Origin: Amylostereum areolatum
Taxonomy: Eukaryota > Basidiomycota > Agaricomycetes > Russulales > Stereaceae
Length of the DNA stretch: 64,000 nt
Direction: 5' to 3'
Assembly (NCBI GenBank): GCA_012932865.1
Contig: SAXG01000055.1
Location: forward strand, 1-64,000
Below, in pieces: positions 1 to 12,135 of the stretch (the first letter of the stretch is position 1; every line of letters starts with the position of its first letter). A program made the translations under genes and the position numbers. The notes under the pieces were generated by a model. That model made no database searches and was not told where the DNA came from. It saw only the letters and a program-made list of their open reading frames with translations.

Positions 1-189
1 CAATCGAAGCCTGAGTATCAAAATAACACGGGACGCGTGCCCGTACCGATAGAGTCCGTAAGAGAAGTCAAATGGGGATATCCCTGTAGTAGTACAGTCC
101 GAATCAACAATGTGCATATGTACACGAGAACCAGGCCACCGAGGCGCCACAAACCAGTGAGCGAGAGACAAAACTTGGGCTACGATGCC

Positions 190-2600
190 GTGTTACATCG
201 TCAGCACCTCCTCAAAAACCCTCCTTCTTCTCCTCCCACCCTTCGCTGAGCTTGAAGCGTCCATCCATCGCTTTTTCCGTCTCGTTCGGCCGACGGCTCC
301 TACCCATCCTTGGGCGTCTCGAATGTCTGTGCTCGAGCTCCCGCTTTTGGTGGTTCCGTGTACCGGGTCCCCCCCCACATGTCTCGGATGTTCTTCACGT
401 CCACCCTGCAGTCCCGCACCTGTGGCCATTCTGTCCGCAGCGGAAGCATCGCCCCTTGGAGTCGACACGGTTGACGTCATTGGCTGGCCTTTCCACCGGT
501 GCACGTGCCGTTCCATCAACGGCCCATGGGACCGCCCACCCTTGTTGCCCATTGGACATCCTTGTCCTTGGGTTTTTGGTTCTGCACGGTCCACTGCGCT
601 GGTCTTAAGGGTCCTCCCGCTCCTGTCACAGAACCGTCGATCAGGATGATCGCTCTTTGAGGTCTCATATTTCTGAGGAACGTGACCGCGTCGTAGATGG
701 AGTCGATGGTCCGATAGTAGACGTTGTGTTTGAGCAGCTGCATGAGGTGGATAGGGTCCTGCGCGCCGTTGGAGTATCCTGCCTTCCTTGCGAGTTGCTC
801 GAACTTGGCGAAGTATCATGGGCAGTGGTACCCTTCGTCTGTTTGAACCGTCCAGTTCGACTGCGGCACGGTGCTGGCTCATTGACGTCGGTAAGGCCCC
901 TTTGAGTGCTTTGTGGAAGTCCACCCAGGCGACCATGGCTCCTTGGCCAAGTGGCATCCTCATACTCCGCCTTCCAGGTGCGTGCTGCCTCCCCCGTCAT
1001 GTAGGTGAGAATGAAGAGGACTTTGTCCTTGTCCGTCACGAGGTCATCCTCAGCGGCTCGCATGTATCTAGCTCGACGACCGCATCCAGTCATTGAAGTC
1101 CTCTCGTTTCCCAAGAGAGCCTTCAGGGAGTTTTCGCGTGGACTTTCTTTCGGGGGGGTCTGGCGGCGGCGCGGCTGGGGCACTAACAGTGACCCGCAGG
1201 GGGGTTGACGGTGAGGGGGGGGCATGACATTGACGGTGGGGGGTGGCAGGTTGAGGGCAGCAACAAGCACGGCAGGGATGGCAACCCATGGATTCGTCTA
1301 TACACTTCATGAGCCAGGCATCGTCGGTGCCGTTATTCATGTGTTGGATGGGAGAGCCAGTTTGGCCGATGACAATGTTCCATGTTCCACCGATTTCGGT
1401 GGCAGTTGGCAAGTTCGGCGGGGAGAGGGGGTTGGGGGTCGGATGCGGATCACTGGGCAGCCATGATTGGTTCGTCGAGGTCGGAGAAGTCTTCGTCGGT
1501 GACAGGCGGTAGGCAGAGGCGGCGATGAGGTTGAAGTCGGCTTCAGTGAGGTCTCTTGGCTTTCGTTGGCGAAGTACCAACTGATGCCACTTGTTTGGGT
1601 TGCTACAAAGGCGACTTCGACAGTGGTGTCTCCGAGTTGGACAAAGAAGTCGTTTCCTTTGTTCAGTGAACCTAGAGGGAGGGGATATATGTAGCAGTTT
1701 TCGTCTTCAACGTCGGTGTCGGAGTCAGAACTGGAGTCGGAGCGTTGAGTCCAGAACGAGGGAATTGTTATAAGTGGTGAGGTCGATGACCTCTGGCTGG
1801 GTGAGGTCGATGACCTCTGGCTCTGGTGGGGGGCTGGGGTGTTGCCTGTGTAAGGAGGCGGTGGGTGTGTCGAGTGTCTACTGGTATTTTCTCGTTGGGC
1901 GCGTAGAAGGATTTTGGGGGTTGCTCGAGTTTTGTAGCGGTAGGTGAACGTATGGGCAGGAGTAGACGTAGAGGTTTCCGTTTCCTTGTGTCGCTATTTT
2001 GAGGCGATAGAAGTGGATGTCTATGATGGAGTCTTCAAGTTCTTCTACGCCGAGGGCGACCTTCCAATTGTGCCAGGCCCAAGGGTCTTTAGATTCGTTG
2101 ATGAGGAGATGATAGTGTCGTGGGCTGAGGGGGGATGAATCTTGTACTTGCGAGCGCCAATTTCCATGCACGAGCCCCCAGTCGAAATGGTTACTCTCTG
2201 TGCGGCAAGGGAAGATTTTGTCGAGGGAAGGTGGTTCGTTATGAGATCGCAAGACGGTCTGCCTCAGTCTCTCGACCTGTTGCTGTCTCTCTTCTCAGGG
2301 GACACGAGCCCAAAGACTTCCTAAACCGCTTCCTTTCGCCGCTTTTACTACTGTTTCCTACACCAAAGGTTGCACCTTCTACTGTCACCTCTGAGCTTTC
2401 AACTCCTGGTATTGGAGAGTCTCGAGTAGGTGTAACGTTTCGAGGAAACGTCAAGCCGGCACCGGTATACGTGCGCACGACCACAATGTCAGGTAACGAG
2501 TCGCGTACTCGGGGGCAAGGTCTAGGGCGGCACGGGGAAGAACAAGGTCAGTACCAGACGGGTACTAACTACTACACTACGACAGTACGTAGGGACGGTC
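190..2600 (-). pseudogene. Degenerate gag of a Ty3/gypsy-like retrotransposon (minus strand)
   Basis: Reading right to left from the LTR at 2637-3086, minus-strand reading frames give broken gag-type sequence. A segment near 1050-960 contains DKDKVLFILTYMTGEAARTW, typical of retrotransposon Gag. Near 448-422 there is a CFRCGQNGH knuckle core, the start of a CCHC zinc knuckle, with the last Cys displaced. The frames shift several times (about 2484-2239, 2252-1878, 1580-1068, 1270-665, 743-516, 963-193), so no continuous Gag can be made. Gag would package the element RNA. Protease and pol are not present and should lie off the left edge. Family placement is by Gag style and neighbouring LTR only. 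Confidence 0.6.
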
Positions 2601-2636
2601 GTAGGGTGGTGCAAGAGTAAACAGATCTCGAGCTTA

Positions 2637-3086
2637 TGTCAGCAACGACTAGTGCGACAGCACCAAGTTACGACAAAGCTGACAGAGGAAAAGGACGACA
2701 GAGGGGAGCCGATCAGACACGGGACAGACGAGGGAAGGCAAGCAAAGTCGGTAGAATTGACTAGCTCGAGATAAGGAATATGTACAGCGAGAGTGAGCCT
2801 TATATCACAAGAGGAGAGAGACTTAGGTAAGACACCAATACACGGCGATCAGTAAGCAGACCAAGTATAAGTAAGCAGTCATATGTAAAAGAGCACAGCA
2901 TGAGTCAGTACGTACAGCATGAGTCAGAGAAAGGAGTCAGACCCGGACCGAGATGAGTCACGTGGGTCCGGCGGGATATAGATGAGCCGGGTCCGGGCCA
3001 AGGTGGAGCCGGACCGTGATAAGTCGATAAGTCCAAAGCGTGTAACCGATGTAAAGTAAAAAGAAAATTATAGACCGTTCATGACA
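2637..3086 (-). mobile_element. LTR (family A), 5' LTR of the left-edge Ty3-like element
   Basis: A 450-bp block starts TGTCAGCA and ends TTCATGACA, so it has the TG..CA ends and short inverted termini of an LTR. It is clearly homologous along its whole length to the block at 51323-51779, which is a solo LTR with a perfect target duplication. Gag remnants read leftward away from it, so it is the 5' LTR of a minus-strand element. The base after its outer end begins GGAAA and continues into a 655-bp-family MITE. Confidence 0.85.
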
Positions 3087-3383
3087 GGAAATAGATGAGA
3101 AAGGGGCACATAGAAACAACAGTACATAAGGATCTGTCAAGAGAAAATGCTTATATCAATCCATAGCTTATTACGTAATTATATCAAGATCAACCCTGCC
3201 AAAGTACCTGACAGGTATTGACAGGTACTTGCACAGGTAACCTGTGAGCTCAAAAGTCATACCTGTACTCTCACGAGTATCAGGCCACACGAGTAATTTT
3301 ACCGCGATGGCAATACCCACGGATGTGCCTTACAGGTACTCATACAAGGTACTCACGAGTATAGCCACTCGTGAAGAGCTCTA
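3087..3383 (+). mobile_element. hAT-type MITE (655-bp family), right part only
   Basis: The sequence matches the last 300 bases of the complete copies at 43086-43740 and 50371-51025. It includes the GGTACCTGT-rich subterminal part and the terminal GTGAAGAGCTCTA. It begins exactly where LTR family A ends, at the point equal to offset about 354 of the full MITE. A Ty3-like element therefore inserted into a MITE and split it; the left part should be outside the window. Confidence 0.85.
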
Positions 3384-3424
3384 GTCGAAGCACACTCGGT
3401 GAGACCATAGCTAGCAGTGGTGAA

Positions 3425-4140
3425 TTTATCAGCTGTTTCTAATGCAAAGGCAGGTCTGGGAGGTGGTAGGACTCTCTCTGCAACCTCCAGGCTCGCCGAG
3501 ATTTTGCCTAGTTCAAATACCAGCTCTCGGCGAGCTCAGATTTCTCACTGACCCTTGCCACCGGTGAGCCAATGGCAGAATGAATGAATTGTTTCAGCTG
3601 TTTCTAATACAAAGGCAAGTCCGGTGAGGTGTTATTTATGATGTATATGACCTTCTGGTCTCGCCAGGATTTTGCCCAGTTGAGTTACTAGATCTCGGCC
3701 AAGCTGGGAGCTCTCACCGACACCTGCCACCAGTGAGCCAATGGGCAGAAAGAGTACATTGTTTCAGCTGTTTCTAATGCAAAGGCGGTCTGGGTAGGTT
3801 GATATTTGTTGTCTGTACCCTTTCGTATCCACCAAGGTTCATCCAGTTGAAGTAGTAGATCTTACCGAGCTGACAAGTTCTTGCTAGTATATGCACTTGT
3901 AAGCCAAGAGGCAGCATAATAAAACTTTTCAGTGGTTTCCACTGTAAAAATTGGTCTGATGGAGGTGATACAATGTTGATATTTGTATATTGGCTTTGCC
4001 GTGATTCAGCCTAGTGTACATGGTAGAACTCACCAAGCTAGGAATCTCTAGCTAGTGCATATCATCTCTAAGCATCAGCTAAAAAATAGTGAATTGTATT
4101 AGTGGTCCCTAATGCAAAGGTAGCTTCATGAGGTGGTAGA
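3425..4140 (+). repeat. Left arm of inverted ~165-bp tandem repeats (foldback-like)
   Basis: Degenerate tandem units recur at about 3430, 3592, 3765, 3927 and 4094, each opening with a variant of CAGCTGTTTCTAATGCAAAGG. Each continues through a CTCGCC..GATTTTGCCCAGTT block and a GAGCTCTCACC block. Units nearest the centre are most decayed. The same units occur in reverse orientation at 4955-5981. Confidence 0.8.
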
Positions 4141-4954
4141 GCATTTTTCTGAGGTCATGTCCATAGAGATACTAGACTAGTAAAACTATCCAGTCCTGCT
4201 ACCATATCATAGAACTTACAAGAGTTCGTTTGAAAATATATCATGAAACTTGCACATAGGGTAGAGCATACTGATAATGGATTATTACTCTTGAGGGAAT
4301 TTCTTCTGTACCACACAGTTTTAGTGTTGTTGATACTCCATACATATTTCGCAGTTACCAGGTCTAGTAGTATGTAGACAGGTGCAACCACCATCTCAAT
4401 GTTGCTCGGATCAAGTCGGTTATTTGAATAGCTTCTGTATTTTTAGCGATCTTGCTCATGTCAAATGCACACAAGTATGTAGTATAGAATACAGTATGTT
4501 CTCATATGTGTTGTTGTATGCTGAGTGTTCTATGCAACTGTATACTACTCTCAGAGTAATCAGACCACCATTCCTCCGCCAAGAATCATCTCAATATCCG
4601 AGACTGGATTGCAGTAGGTCCTAGAAGTAGTGAAATAACATCATTGAATCAGTATTGCATTGAACTGTGGTCAAATGATGTTAAGACCTTACCACTGATC
4701 CTGACAGCACTCTACCTATGCTCCAATCTGTGCAAATTACACTGCATATACCAGACAGACACAGACAGCATCAAGAGAGTAGTAGTAATACTCAACCATC
4801 TCTGTCAGAGTTCATACTATGCTAAAAACCAGTAAAATAGTTCCATATCTCCCTAGTACTAGCTCTGGTAGCTACTACACTGATAAGATCTTCTAGCTTA
4901 GTCTGAATTGTGGTATGATCATTGATCAATACTGATTTAATACCATCTCACACA
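4141..4954. other. Central region between the inverted repeat arms
   Basis: This 0.8-kb stretch is more AT-rich than the arms and separates the two arms. Short reading frames (4394-4155 minus, 4382-4624 plus, 4644-4835 plus) show no motif I recognise. It may be the unique core of a foldback-type element or simply spacer DNA. Confidence 0.4.
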
Positions 4955-5981
4955 ACCTTGCTTTGCATTAGAAACCGGTGAAACACCTATTCTTTCTGCC
5001 TATTAGCTTGCCAGCAGCAAGGGGGGTGAGAGCTCCTGAGCTGGCCGAGATATAGTAGTGGAGCTGGGTGAAATCTCAGCAAGACCAAAAGGCCATATAC
5101 AACATACAATCATCTCGCCGGACCTGCCTTTGCATTAGAAACAGCTGAAACGATACAGTCTTTCTGCGTGGCAGGTGTCGGTGAGAGCTCCCCAGCTCGC
5201 TGAGGTCTAGTATCTGAACTGGGCAAAATCTCGGTGAGGCCAGAAGGTCATAAAAAACATAATACCACCTCGCCAGACCTAGCTTTGCATTAGAAACAGC
5301 TAGTACAATTTATTCATTCTGCCCATTAGGTCACCAGTGGCAAGGGTCGGTGAGAACTCTTCAGCTAGCCGAGAGCCAGCAGTTCTACTGGGAGAAATCA
5401 CGGTGGGACCAGTAGGTCATAAACAGCATACTATACCTCACCGGACTTGCCTTTGCATTAGAAACAGCTGAAACAATGTACTCTTTCTGCCCTTGGCTCA
5501 CCGGTGGCAGGTGTCGGTGAGAGCTCCCCAGTTTGCCGAGGTTGAGTAGCTGAGCTGGGGTAAATCTCGGCGAGACCAGAAGGACAAATACACATAACGA
5601 CACCTTGCCGGACGTACCTTAGCCAATAGACAGAAAGAGTGAATTGTTTCAGCTGTTTTGATGCAAACCGGTGGCAAGGGTCTGTGAGAGCTCCCCAGCT
5701 TGATGAGATCCAGTGGTTCAACTAGGCAAAATCTCTGCGAGACTAGAAGGTCATAAACAGCATACTATCCCTCACCGGATCTACCTTTGCATTAGAAACA
5801 GCTGAACAATACACTGTTTTGCCCATTGGCTCACCGGTGGCAAGGGCGGTGAGAGCTCCCCTCTTGCCGAGGTCTATTATCTGAACTGCGAATCTCGGTG
5901 GAGACCAGAAGGTCATGTACATCATAATGACACTTCGCCGGACTTGCCTTTGTATTAGAAACAGCTGAAACAATTCATTCT
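4955..5981 (-). repeat. Right arm of inverted ~165-bp tandem repeats (foldback-like)
   Basis: Units recur at about 4960, 5120, 5280, 5450, 5780 and 5945, each marked by CCTTTGCATTAGAAACAGCT, the reverse complement of the left-arm marker. One unit near 5646 appears in the forward sense. The outermost right unit, reversed, matches the second left unit over more than 70 bases with few differences. The arm is cut at 5982 by the copia LTR. Confidence 0.8.
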
Positions 5982-6453
5982 TGTGAACAGACTTATCCAA
6001 GTCAGTGAGACGCTCATATCGAAGGGATACTTCGAGTTATGTATTATACCTTATCCAAGTCAGTGAGACGCTATAGTAAGGTATATAAGCCAAAGAGAAA
6101 TAGGTAGAGGGTATAAAGGATTGCTCACCTCAGTCGAAGGGATACTTCGAGTGAGGAGGCAGGACAAAATACGAGAGCCTTATATACCCAAACCGCTGTG
6201 CCATAAGAGCCAATCATAAAAGCCGTAAGAAAGTGGTGTCATAGTGTAGCATAATTAATCAGCGCCAAGAGTGCGCTCAGTCATCCACCACAGCTTTCAT
6301 GTGAAAGCGTACAGTAAGAATCACATGCTCCGCACAGCCTCGCACAGCCGATTCCATATTGTTCCGGTTCTTCCCAGAACCTTCCGTTCCTTTCCGTCAC
6401 ATATTACATAATGTAGTTGAAGCTAGAGATCGTCCGCATTACTATCTTCAACA
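5982..6453 (-). repeat. 3' LTR of the copia element
   Basis: It begins TGTGAACAG, having lost one T relative to the partner's TGTTGAACAG, and ends CTTCAACA. It is 472 bp, matches 11664-12135 with scattered differences, and contains internal repeats of GAAGGGATACTTCGAGT. Confidence 0.92.
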
Positions 6454-6479
6454 CTCCCACTTAATGGGATGATCGAAAG

Positions 6480-9400
6480 CTAGCGACTCTCCTTCGCTTC
6501 CACTAAACCCATCCTCCCACTCAAACGGATGTGTGTGTCATAAGGGACAGGCTTGGTCAGAGCATCTGCCACTATATCCGCTGAAGGGGCATGAACCAAG
6601 GAAACCAATCCATCATTGACGCATTCCCGAATGTAATGCCAACAAATATCAATGTGCTTTAGACTTTTACCAGTGACAGGGTTTTGTGCACTAATAAGTG
6701 CGCCCCGGTTGTTGCCATACAAGGTAAAAGGCACTTGACTCGGGTAGCCGATCTCTTGATAGAGGTTCCTGTACCAGGCTATCTGCTTTGCCGCTTCTGC
6801 CATTGCGACGTACTCCGCTTCATGGGTAGAATGGGATATCAACTTCTGCTTCTTTGACATCCAGGCGATAGCACCACCGGAGTAGATGAAGACGTATGCA
6901 GATGTCGAGTGACGATTATCCCTATTCTCTGCCCAATCCGCATCAGAGAAACCAAATAGCTTGTCCTTCACTTTGCCATTGTAGTAAATGCGATAGTCCT
7001 GTGTACCAACAATGTACCGCAGAACGTACTTCGCCGCTTTCAGATGGGCCAAAGTGGGGTTTGAGCTGAACTGTGCCAGCCGTGTGACCGCATACGCAAT
7101 GTCCAGACGAGAACCAATGGCGACGTACATGAGACTGCCAATGAGAGACTGGTAGTACGTCCTAGTGTGCGGGTCTGCGTCTTCGGTTGCCTTTTCAAGG
7201 ACAATACCGGATGGCAGGGGAGTGCGAGTGGGGTTCGCTTCAGACATCTCGAAACGGGCAAGCATTTCTGCTATGTTCCGCTTTTGATCTATCTCGATTG
7301 TCTTCTGCTTTCTGTCGCGAATGATTCAAATCCCAAGGAAAGAAGACAATTCCCCTAGGTCCGTCATCTCAAACCGACTAGCGATGGCACTTTTGATGCG
7401 CTTGATTTCGCTAAGCGAGTTCCCCATTAACGCCATGTCGTCGACATACAGTATCAAAATGATGACTGTGTTCCCCTCCTGTCGACGATAGACGTATAAT
7501 CCCGTGTCCAAATAAGTACGGACAAAGCCCAACTCCTTTAGGAGTGCGTCAATTACTGCGTTCCACTGCCTAGCAGCTTGTTTAAGACCATAGATGGCCT
7601 TCAGTAGTAAGACGACTTTCTCCGGATGTGCAGGATCTACGAAACCTTCCGGTTGCTCTATGTAGATTTCTTCCTCCAGTTGCCCATGCAGGAACGCCGA
7701 CTTGACGTCCATGCCATGTATTTCCCAATCTTCTTGTGTGGCCAATGCAAGGCAGAAATGAATTGTTTCGAACCGGGCAACGGGGCTGAAGGTTTCCGTG
7801 TAATCCTTGCCGTACTCCTGTTTGAAGCCTCTAGCGACCATGCGAGCACGAAATAGCGTGTCTGATTTATGCTTGAAGACCCATTTGCAAGTGATAACGT
7901 TCGCATCCTTGGGTCTGTCCACCAATCTCCAAGTTCCCATTTTGTCTAGCGCATTTTTCTCATATTGACACGCTTCCCTCCACTGCGCCGCTTCGCACGA
8001 TGCCATTGCTTCCCCAAAAGACTGTGGGTCAGGCGATGCTGCTGTATCCAGCAAAGCCGAAAGCGAAAGCATTCCTCCCATTACGTGACGACGACCTCCT
8101 CGTCTGCCTATAGTCGCATCGACCTGGCTAGACCTCCCTGCACCATGCGCATTGTCTGGATCATTGTAGCGTGGGTTCAAACCTGCACGATTCCGTCGCG
8201 GCCTTTGTTCAGGTGTGACAGGCTCATGCGAAGGTGGGGAGTAGTCTGCATGTGGGGGGTTTGCCAGAGCGTTGTGGTACCGACTAGTTTGAGGAGTTTG
8301 TGGGAGCGGTGTAACTCCCACTGCAGGAGTACGCGGTGGAGTTTGTGGTGGTGAAGGGGATGGAGAAAGGGTAGTGAGGTCAGAGATGACAGATTCCGTC
8401 TCCTTGACTTCTTCCTCTTCATGCTCGGACGGTGGGGTTTCAACTTCTTCCTCACCGCTGTCTTTCTTTTCTTTGTCTGCTGCAGGACCAGGATCGGCTT
8501 GAGTAGGTGCCGATGGTTGAGCGTGACGATGCTTCTCAGGAATTTCGACATCTGGAACTAAATCTTCCAGACGCACAACAGGTGGCGGCTGAACCGGAGC
8601 TGGCAAACTTGGTTTCTCCGGGAAAGAGGTTTCGTCAAAGTCTACCTCGCCGTAGGCAGCAATGACCATGGTTCTCTTTTCCTTTACCCACAACCGATAC
8701 CCACTGGCACCGGGTTCATAGCCAATGAACGTCGCAGGGAATGTCTTTCCTTGTAGCTTGTGACGTTTGTCCTTGACTATGAATGCCTTAGCAGTGCAAC
8801 CAAATACCCTAAGGTACGTGACATTGGGAATATCCTTTCCCTTTGTCCAGCGCTCAAGCGGAGTGTGCCACTGTTGGATCCGAGTCGGTGTACGATTGTA
8901 GATGTGGACAGCAGCTTCGACTGCATACTGCCAGAATCCTAAGCTAAGGCCAGCGTAGTGAAGCATAGCCATCGCCTTTTCAAGGATTGTACGATTGAAT
9001 CGTTCCGCTCGTCCATTGAGTTGTGGCGTGTACGGCACAGACATGTGATGTTCTATTCCCAGTTCTTTGAACCGATCCTCGAGTTCCCGACTAGTGAACT
9101 CCCCTCCATGATCGGAGTGGAAGATTCCTATCTTTTCACCCGTCTGATTTTTGGCCCACACTCTGAAGTGCTCGAACGCTTTCACGAACTCGCTTTTAGC
9201 CTTCAGATAGTAGATAGCACCGAAAGACGAACTATCGTCGAGGAACGTAGCCATATAGGTATTTCCTTGGATCGATTTTATGCGCATAGGTCCTGCTAGG
9301 TCAGAATGAATCTTTCCCAACACCCGTGTAGCGTGTTTCTCTGAAACCGGGAATGTTTGACGTGTTGACTTTCCCATCTGACAACCATGGCAGTGATCAG

Positions 9401-10913
9401 AGGGACGAGATGCTGGGTCAACGTGCACTCCTTTGACAACGTCTGGTGTTAACTTTGTGAGTGTACCATGAGAGATGTGTCCAAAATGTTGGTGCATAAT
9501 GTCCGCCGTAGTCATTTTGACCTTTTCCGCTTTCGCCGAGTTGACCATTACTGTGGGCGCAGGGTGTAACGTGATCCAGTATACATTCTCCTGCTTTGTG
9601 ACGTGCCCCACAGTAGTGTCTCCCTTTGAAATGGTGCGTCTGCCAGACCCACGGAGTTCGATGGTGAAACCCCGTTCCTCAAGCATGCCGACCGAAATGA
9701 ACCGGTGCATAGCGAGAGGGGCATGGAGGACCTTGTTCAGGGTAACCTCCATTTGTTTCCCTTCAACAACAGAGACCGCGCGCACCGTGCCAACGCCTAT
9801 ATAGGTCATCTGGCCGCCATTTCCGAGTGTTATTGGACGCGAGTCCTTTAACGGTGTGTACGACTCAAAATCGCCTTGGTGCGGGGTTACATGTTGTGAA
9901 CAGCCAGAATACAACATCCAACGGGTGTGCCCAGGGGCGATATACCAGGAAACCTTCATGTCATTGGCATCCGAAGACAAAGACGCCTGCAAGGTATTTA
10001 CAGTAGGTCCCCCGCCGCCGCCCCCTCCACCTTTCTTCTTCGCCTCTTCCTCATCCTTCTTGCACTTGCGACATTCAGCCTTTTTGTGGCCAGGCTTGTC
10101 GCAGTAGTAACATTTGAGGTCCTTGTTGTTTTTCTTCTGCGCAGATGACGACAATGAGAATCCTCCTCCCTTTCCTTTTCCTCCTGCCTTGGAGAACACG
10201 AGGGTAGCGACTTTACCCTTGCGACGAGACTCCTCCTCGATGATGTGAATGAAGATGTCTTCAGAATTCACCTTGGTGATGTCAGGGAAGGAGTTGAGGA
10301 TGACAGGAACTAACTCCTGGAAAGAGTCAGGGAGAGCCTTGAGGACGACGAAGGCGTGGAACATGTTGGATAGTCCGAGACCATTATCGCCTAGGATATT
10401 GTACTCCTCCGTCATCTTGTTGATTTGAGGACAAAGGGGCTCCGACTCGGAGAGGCGATGTTGTTGGTAGAGGTCAAAGCTGGTGAATGCGGTCATGATG
10501 CCAGGTCTAGAGTAGATCCCCTCCAGGACCTCCCAGGTGCCATAGGACAATGTGCAGTACTCTATCTTACTGCGCACAGCAGTGACGCAAGCAAGCTTGA
10601 GAAGACCAAAGGCTGCATCATCATTGTCTTCCCAGTCTCCTCTGACTTCATTGTAGTCTTTGCCAGAGAGAGTGGAGAGTTCTAACTTGGGCGCCAATGT
10701 AATTTGGATGGTAAGTTCACCCTTGGCTTCCACATCCTTCTTCTTCTTCTCGAAGCCAGTGATCTCTGTGCTCGTCGAGGGACGAGGCTTCTGGCCATTG
10801 ACGACACGCCACAGTTTCCTGCTCTGCAGCAGGTCCTGCATGTTGCGCGACCAGGATTTCCAGTTCGTCGCATCAAGTTTGACGAAGCTGGAAGGGAGCG
10901 AGTTTGAAGACAT
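6480..10913 (-). pseudogene. Copia Gag-Pol polyprotein, one in-frame TGA, damaged protease and RNase H sites
   Basis: From the Met at 10913 (MSSNSLPSSF) the frame runs about 1,195 codons to a TGA at 7328-7326. It then continues in the same frame to the stop at 6480, where the element's frame ends. Domains in order are: Gag with a CCHC knuckle (CYYCDKPGHKKAEC); protease; integrase with an HHCC finger, DLAGP and HSDHGGEF; a Pro/Glu-rich linker; reverse transcriptase with YVDD; and RNase H. The protease site reads WMLYSGCS where the family has DSG, so the catalytic Asp is Tyr. The RNase H region reads YGNNRGA where DN is usual. The TGA falls in FLGI*IIRDR, where Arg is common, consistent with CGA to TGA. 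The frame is open upstream to 11198, but that part is leader sequence. Reverse transcriptase and integrase look intact; autonomous movement is unlikely. Confidence 0.9.
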
Positions 10914-11663
10914 GATAAGTCTTGGTGGCGATAATCTGGGTTGAGGAGCGGTCAGACCCAGATCCCCAAAGTCGCAAAGAGGCAGCAACCCTCCCCTGTG
11001 TCTGTACTCTAAACCAGAAACCCAAAGGTTCCTGCTCTTCCTCGACGTCCATGCGCGCCTATAGTACTTGTATGAACAGTTATAGTATGTGATACGCAGT
11101 TGTAACAGGTGCTCCAGGGTGGATTGACTACCTCCCTCTGGATTGGGACACCTAAACCGGTCCGCACTTAAGGGCACCAGCCAACCGTTCACAAGCACCT
11201 ATAGCATCACGCTAGGCTCCCCTAGCGCTTGCCTAATTACCTAAGTATAGTAATTATGTACTGCCTTAGCGACGACACGAGCGTCGCCAGAGGCCCTTCC
11301 TGCCAGCTTCCTAAAGTGAGGTCACTTGGTTTCAGGGTGCTACGACACTACACGTCCTAAGACGTCTTCAGGGCGGCTGGGAACAAAACGCCCGCACGCA
11401 ACCTGGGTAAGTAAAAGACCATGCCCCTAATGGGCCAAACTGTATCGTAGCGCGCAGAGGGACGGAGGACTAGAGGACTTGCAATGGCTTCTGCCTGCTT
11501 CAGGGCTCCCTCGCCGCGCTCGTGTTACCCCTTCAGGGTGAGGACACAATGCAAGGCCCGGGGCCAAGCAAATTGGGGAGCGAGTGGGACTAATGAAAGT
11601 TACTCGCCTTTGAAGAACTTTGTACAACTTGAGGGCTAGATAGATAGGCCAGGGCCCATAACC
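10914..11663 (-). other. Untranslated leader of the copia element
   Basis: About 750 bp lie between the 5' LTR and the Gag start. No further coding domain is recognised here. It holds the candidate primer-binding site at its LTR end. Confidence 0.6.
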
Positions 11664-12135
11664 TGTTGAACAGACTTATGCAAGTCAGTGAGATGCTCAG
11701 TCGAAGGGATACTTCGAGTGATGTATTATACCTTATGCAAGTCAGTGAGACACTACAGTAAGGTATGTAAGCAAGAGAGAAATAAGTAGAAGGTATAAAG
11801 GTTTGCTCACCTCAGTCGAAGGGATACTTTGAGTGAGGAGGCAGGACGAAATACAAGAGCCTTATATAACCAAACCGCTGTGCCATAAGAGCCAATCATA
11901 AAAGCCATAAGAAAGTGGTGCCATAGTGTAGCATAATTAATCAGCGCCAAGAGTGCGCTCAGTCATCCACCACAGCTTTCATGTGAAAGCGTACAGTAAG
12001 AATCACATGCTCCGCACAGCCTCGCACAGCCGATTCCATATTGTTCCGGTTCTTCCCAGAACCTTCCGTTCCTTTCCGTCACATATTACATAATGTAGTT
12101 GAAGCTAGAGATCGTCCGCATTACTATCTTCAATA
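11664..12135 (-). repeat. 5' LTR of the copia element
   Basis: It starts TGTTGAACAG and ends CTTCAATA, where the partner has CTTCAACA; it is 472 bp. On the minus strand a TATATAAG box is visible at 11869-11862, in the expected position for the LTR promoter. Confidence 0.92.

Larger units (their letters stand above)
5982..12135 (-). mobile_element. Ty1/copia LTR retrotransposon, nearly full length
   Basis: Two 472-bp LTRs (5982-6453 and 11664-12135) flank one long minus-strand gag-pol reading frame. Next to the 5' LTR the minus strand reads GGTTATGGGCCCT (11663-11651), a plausible primer site. The same 13-mer adjoins another LTR at 42348. Next to the 3' LTR it reads AAGTGGGAG, a copia-like polypurine tract (6462-6454). 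The 5-bp flanks differ (ATTCT on the left, CAGAC on the right), so no target duplication remains. The left end abuts the inverted repeat arm and the right end cuts a host-type gene. Confidence 0.93.

Noticed and set aside
193..963. 256-codon minus-strand frame as a gene
   Set aside because: It mixes Gag fragments in wrong phase; the knuckle and Gag motifs appear in neighbouring frames, so it is a frame-shifted retrotransposon remnant.
3425..5981. CRISPR-like array
   Set aside because: The units are 165 bp, degenerate, in inverted arms and eukaryotic in context.
10914..11198. N-terminal extension of the copia polyprotein
   Set aside because: The frame is open upstream, but the Gag family starts at MSSNSLPSSF and the extra part lies in the leader.
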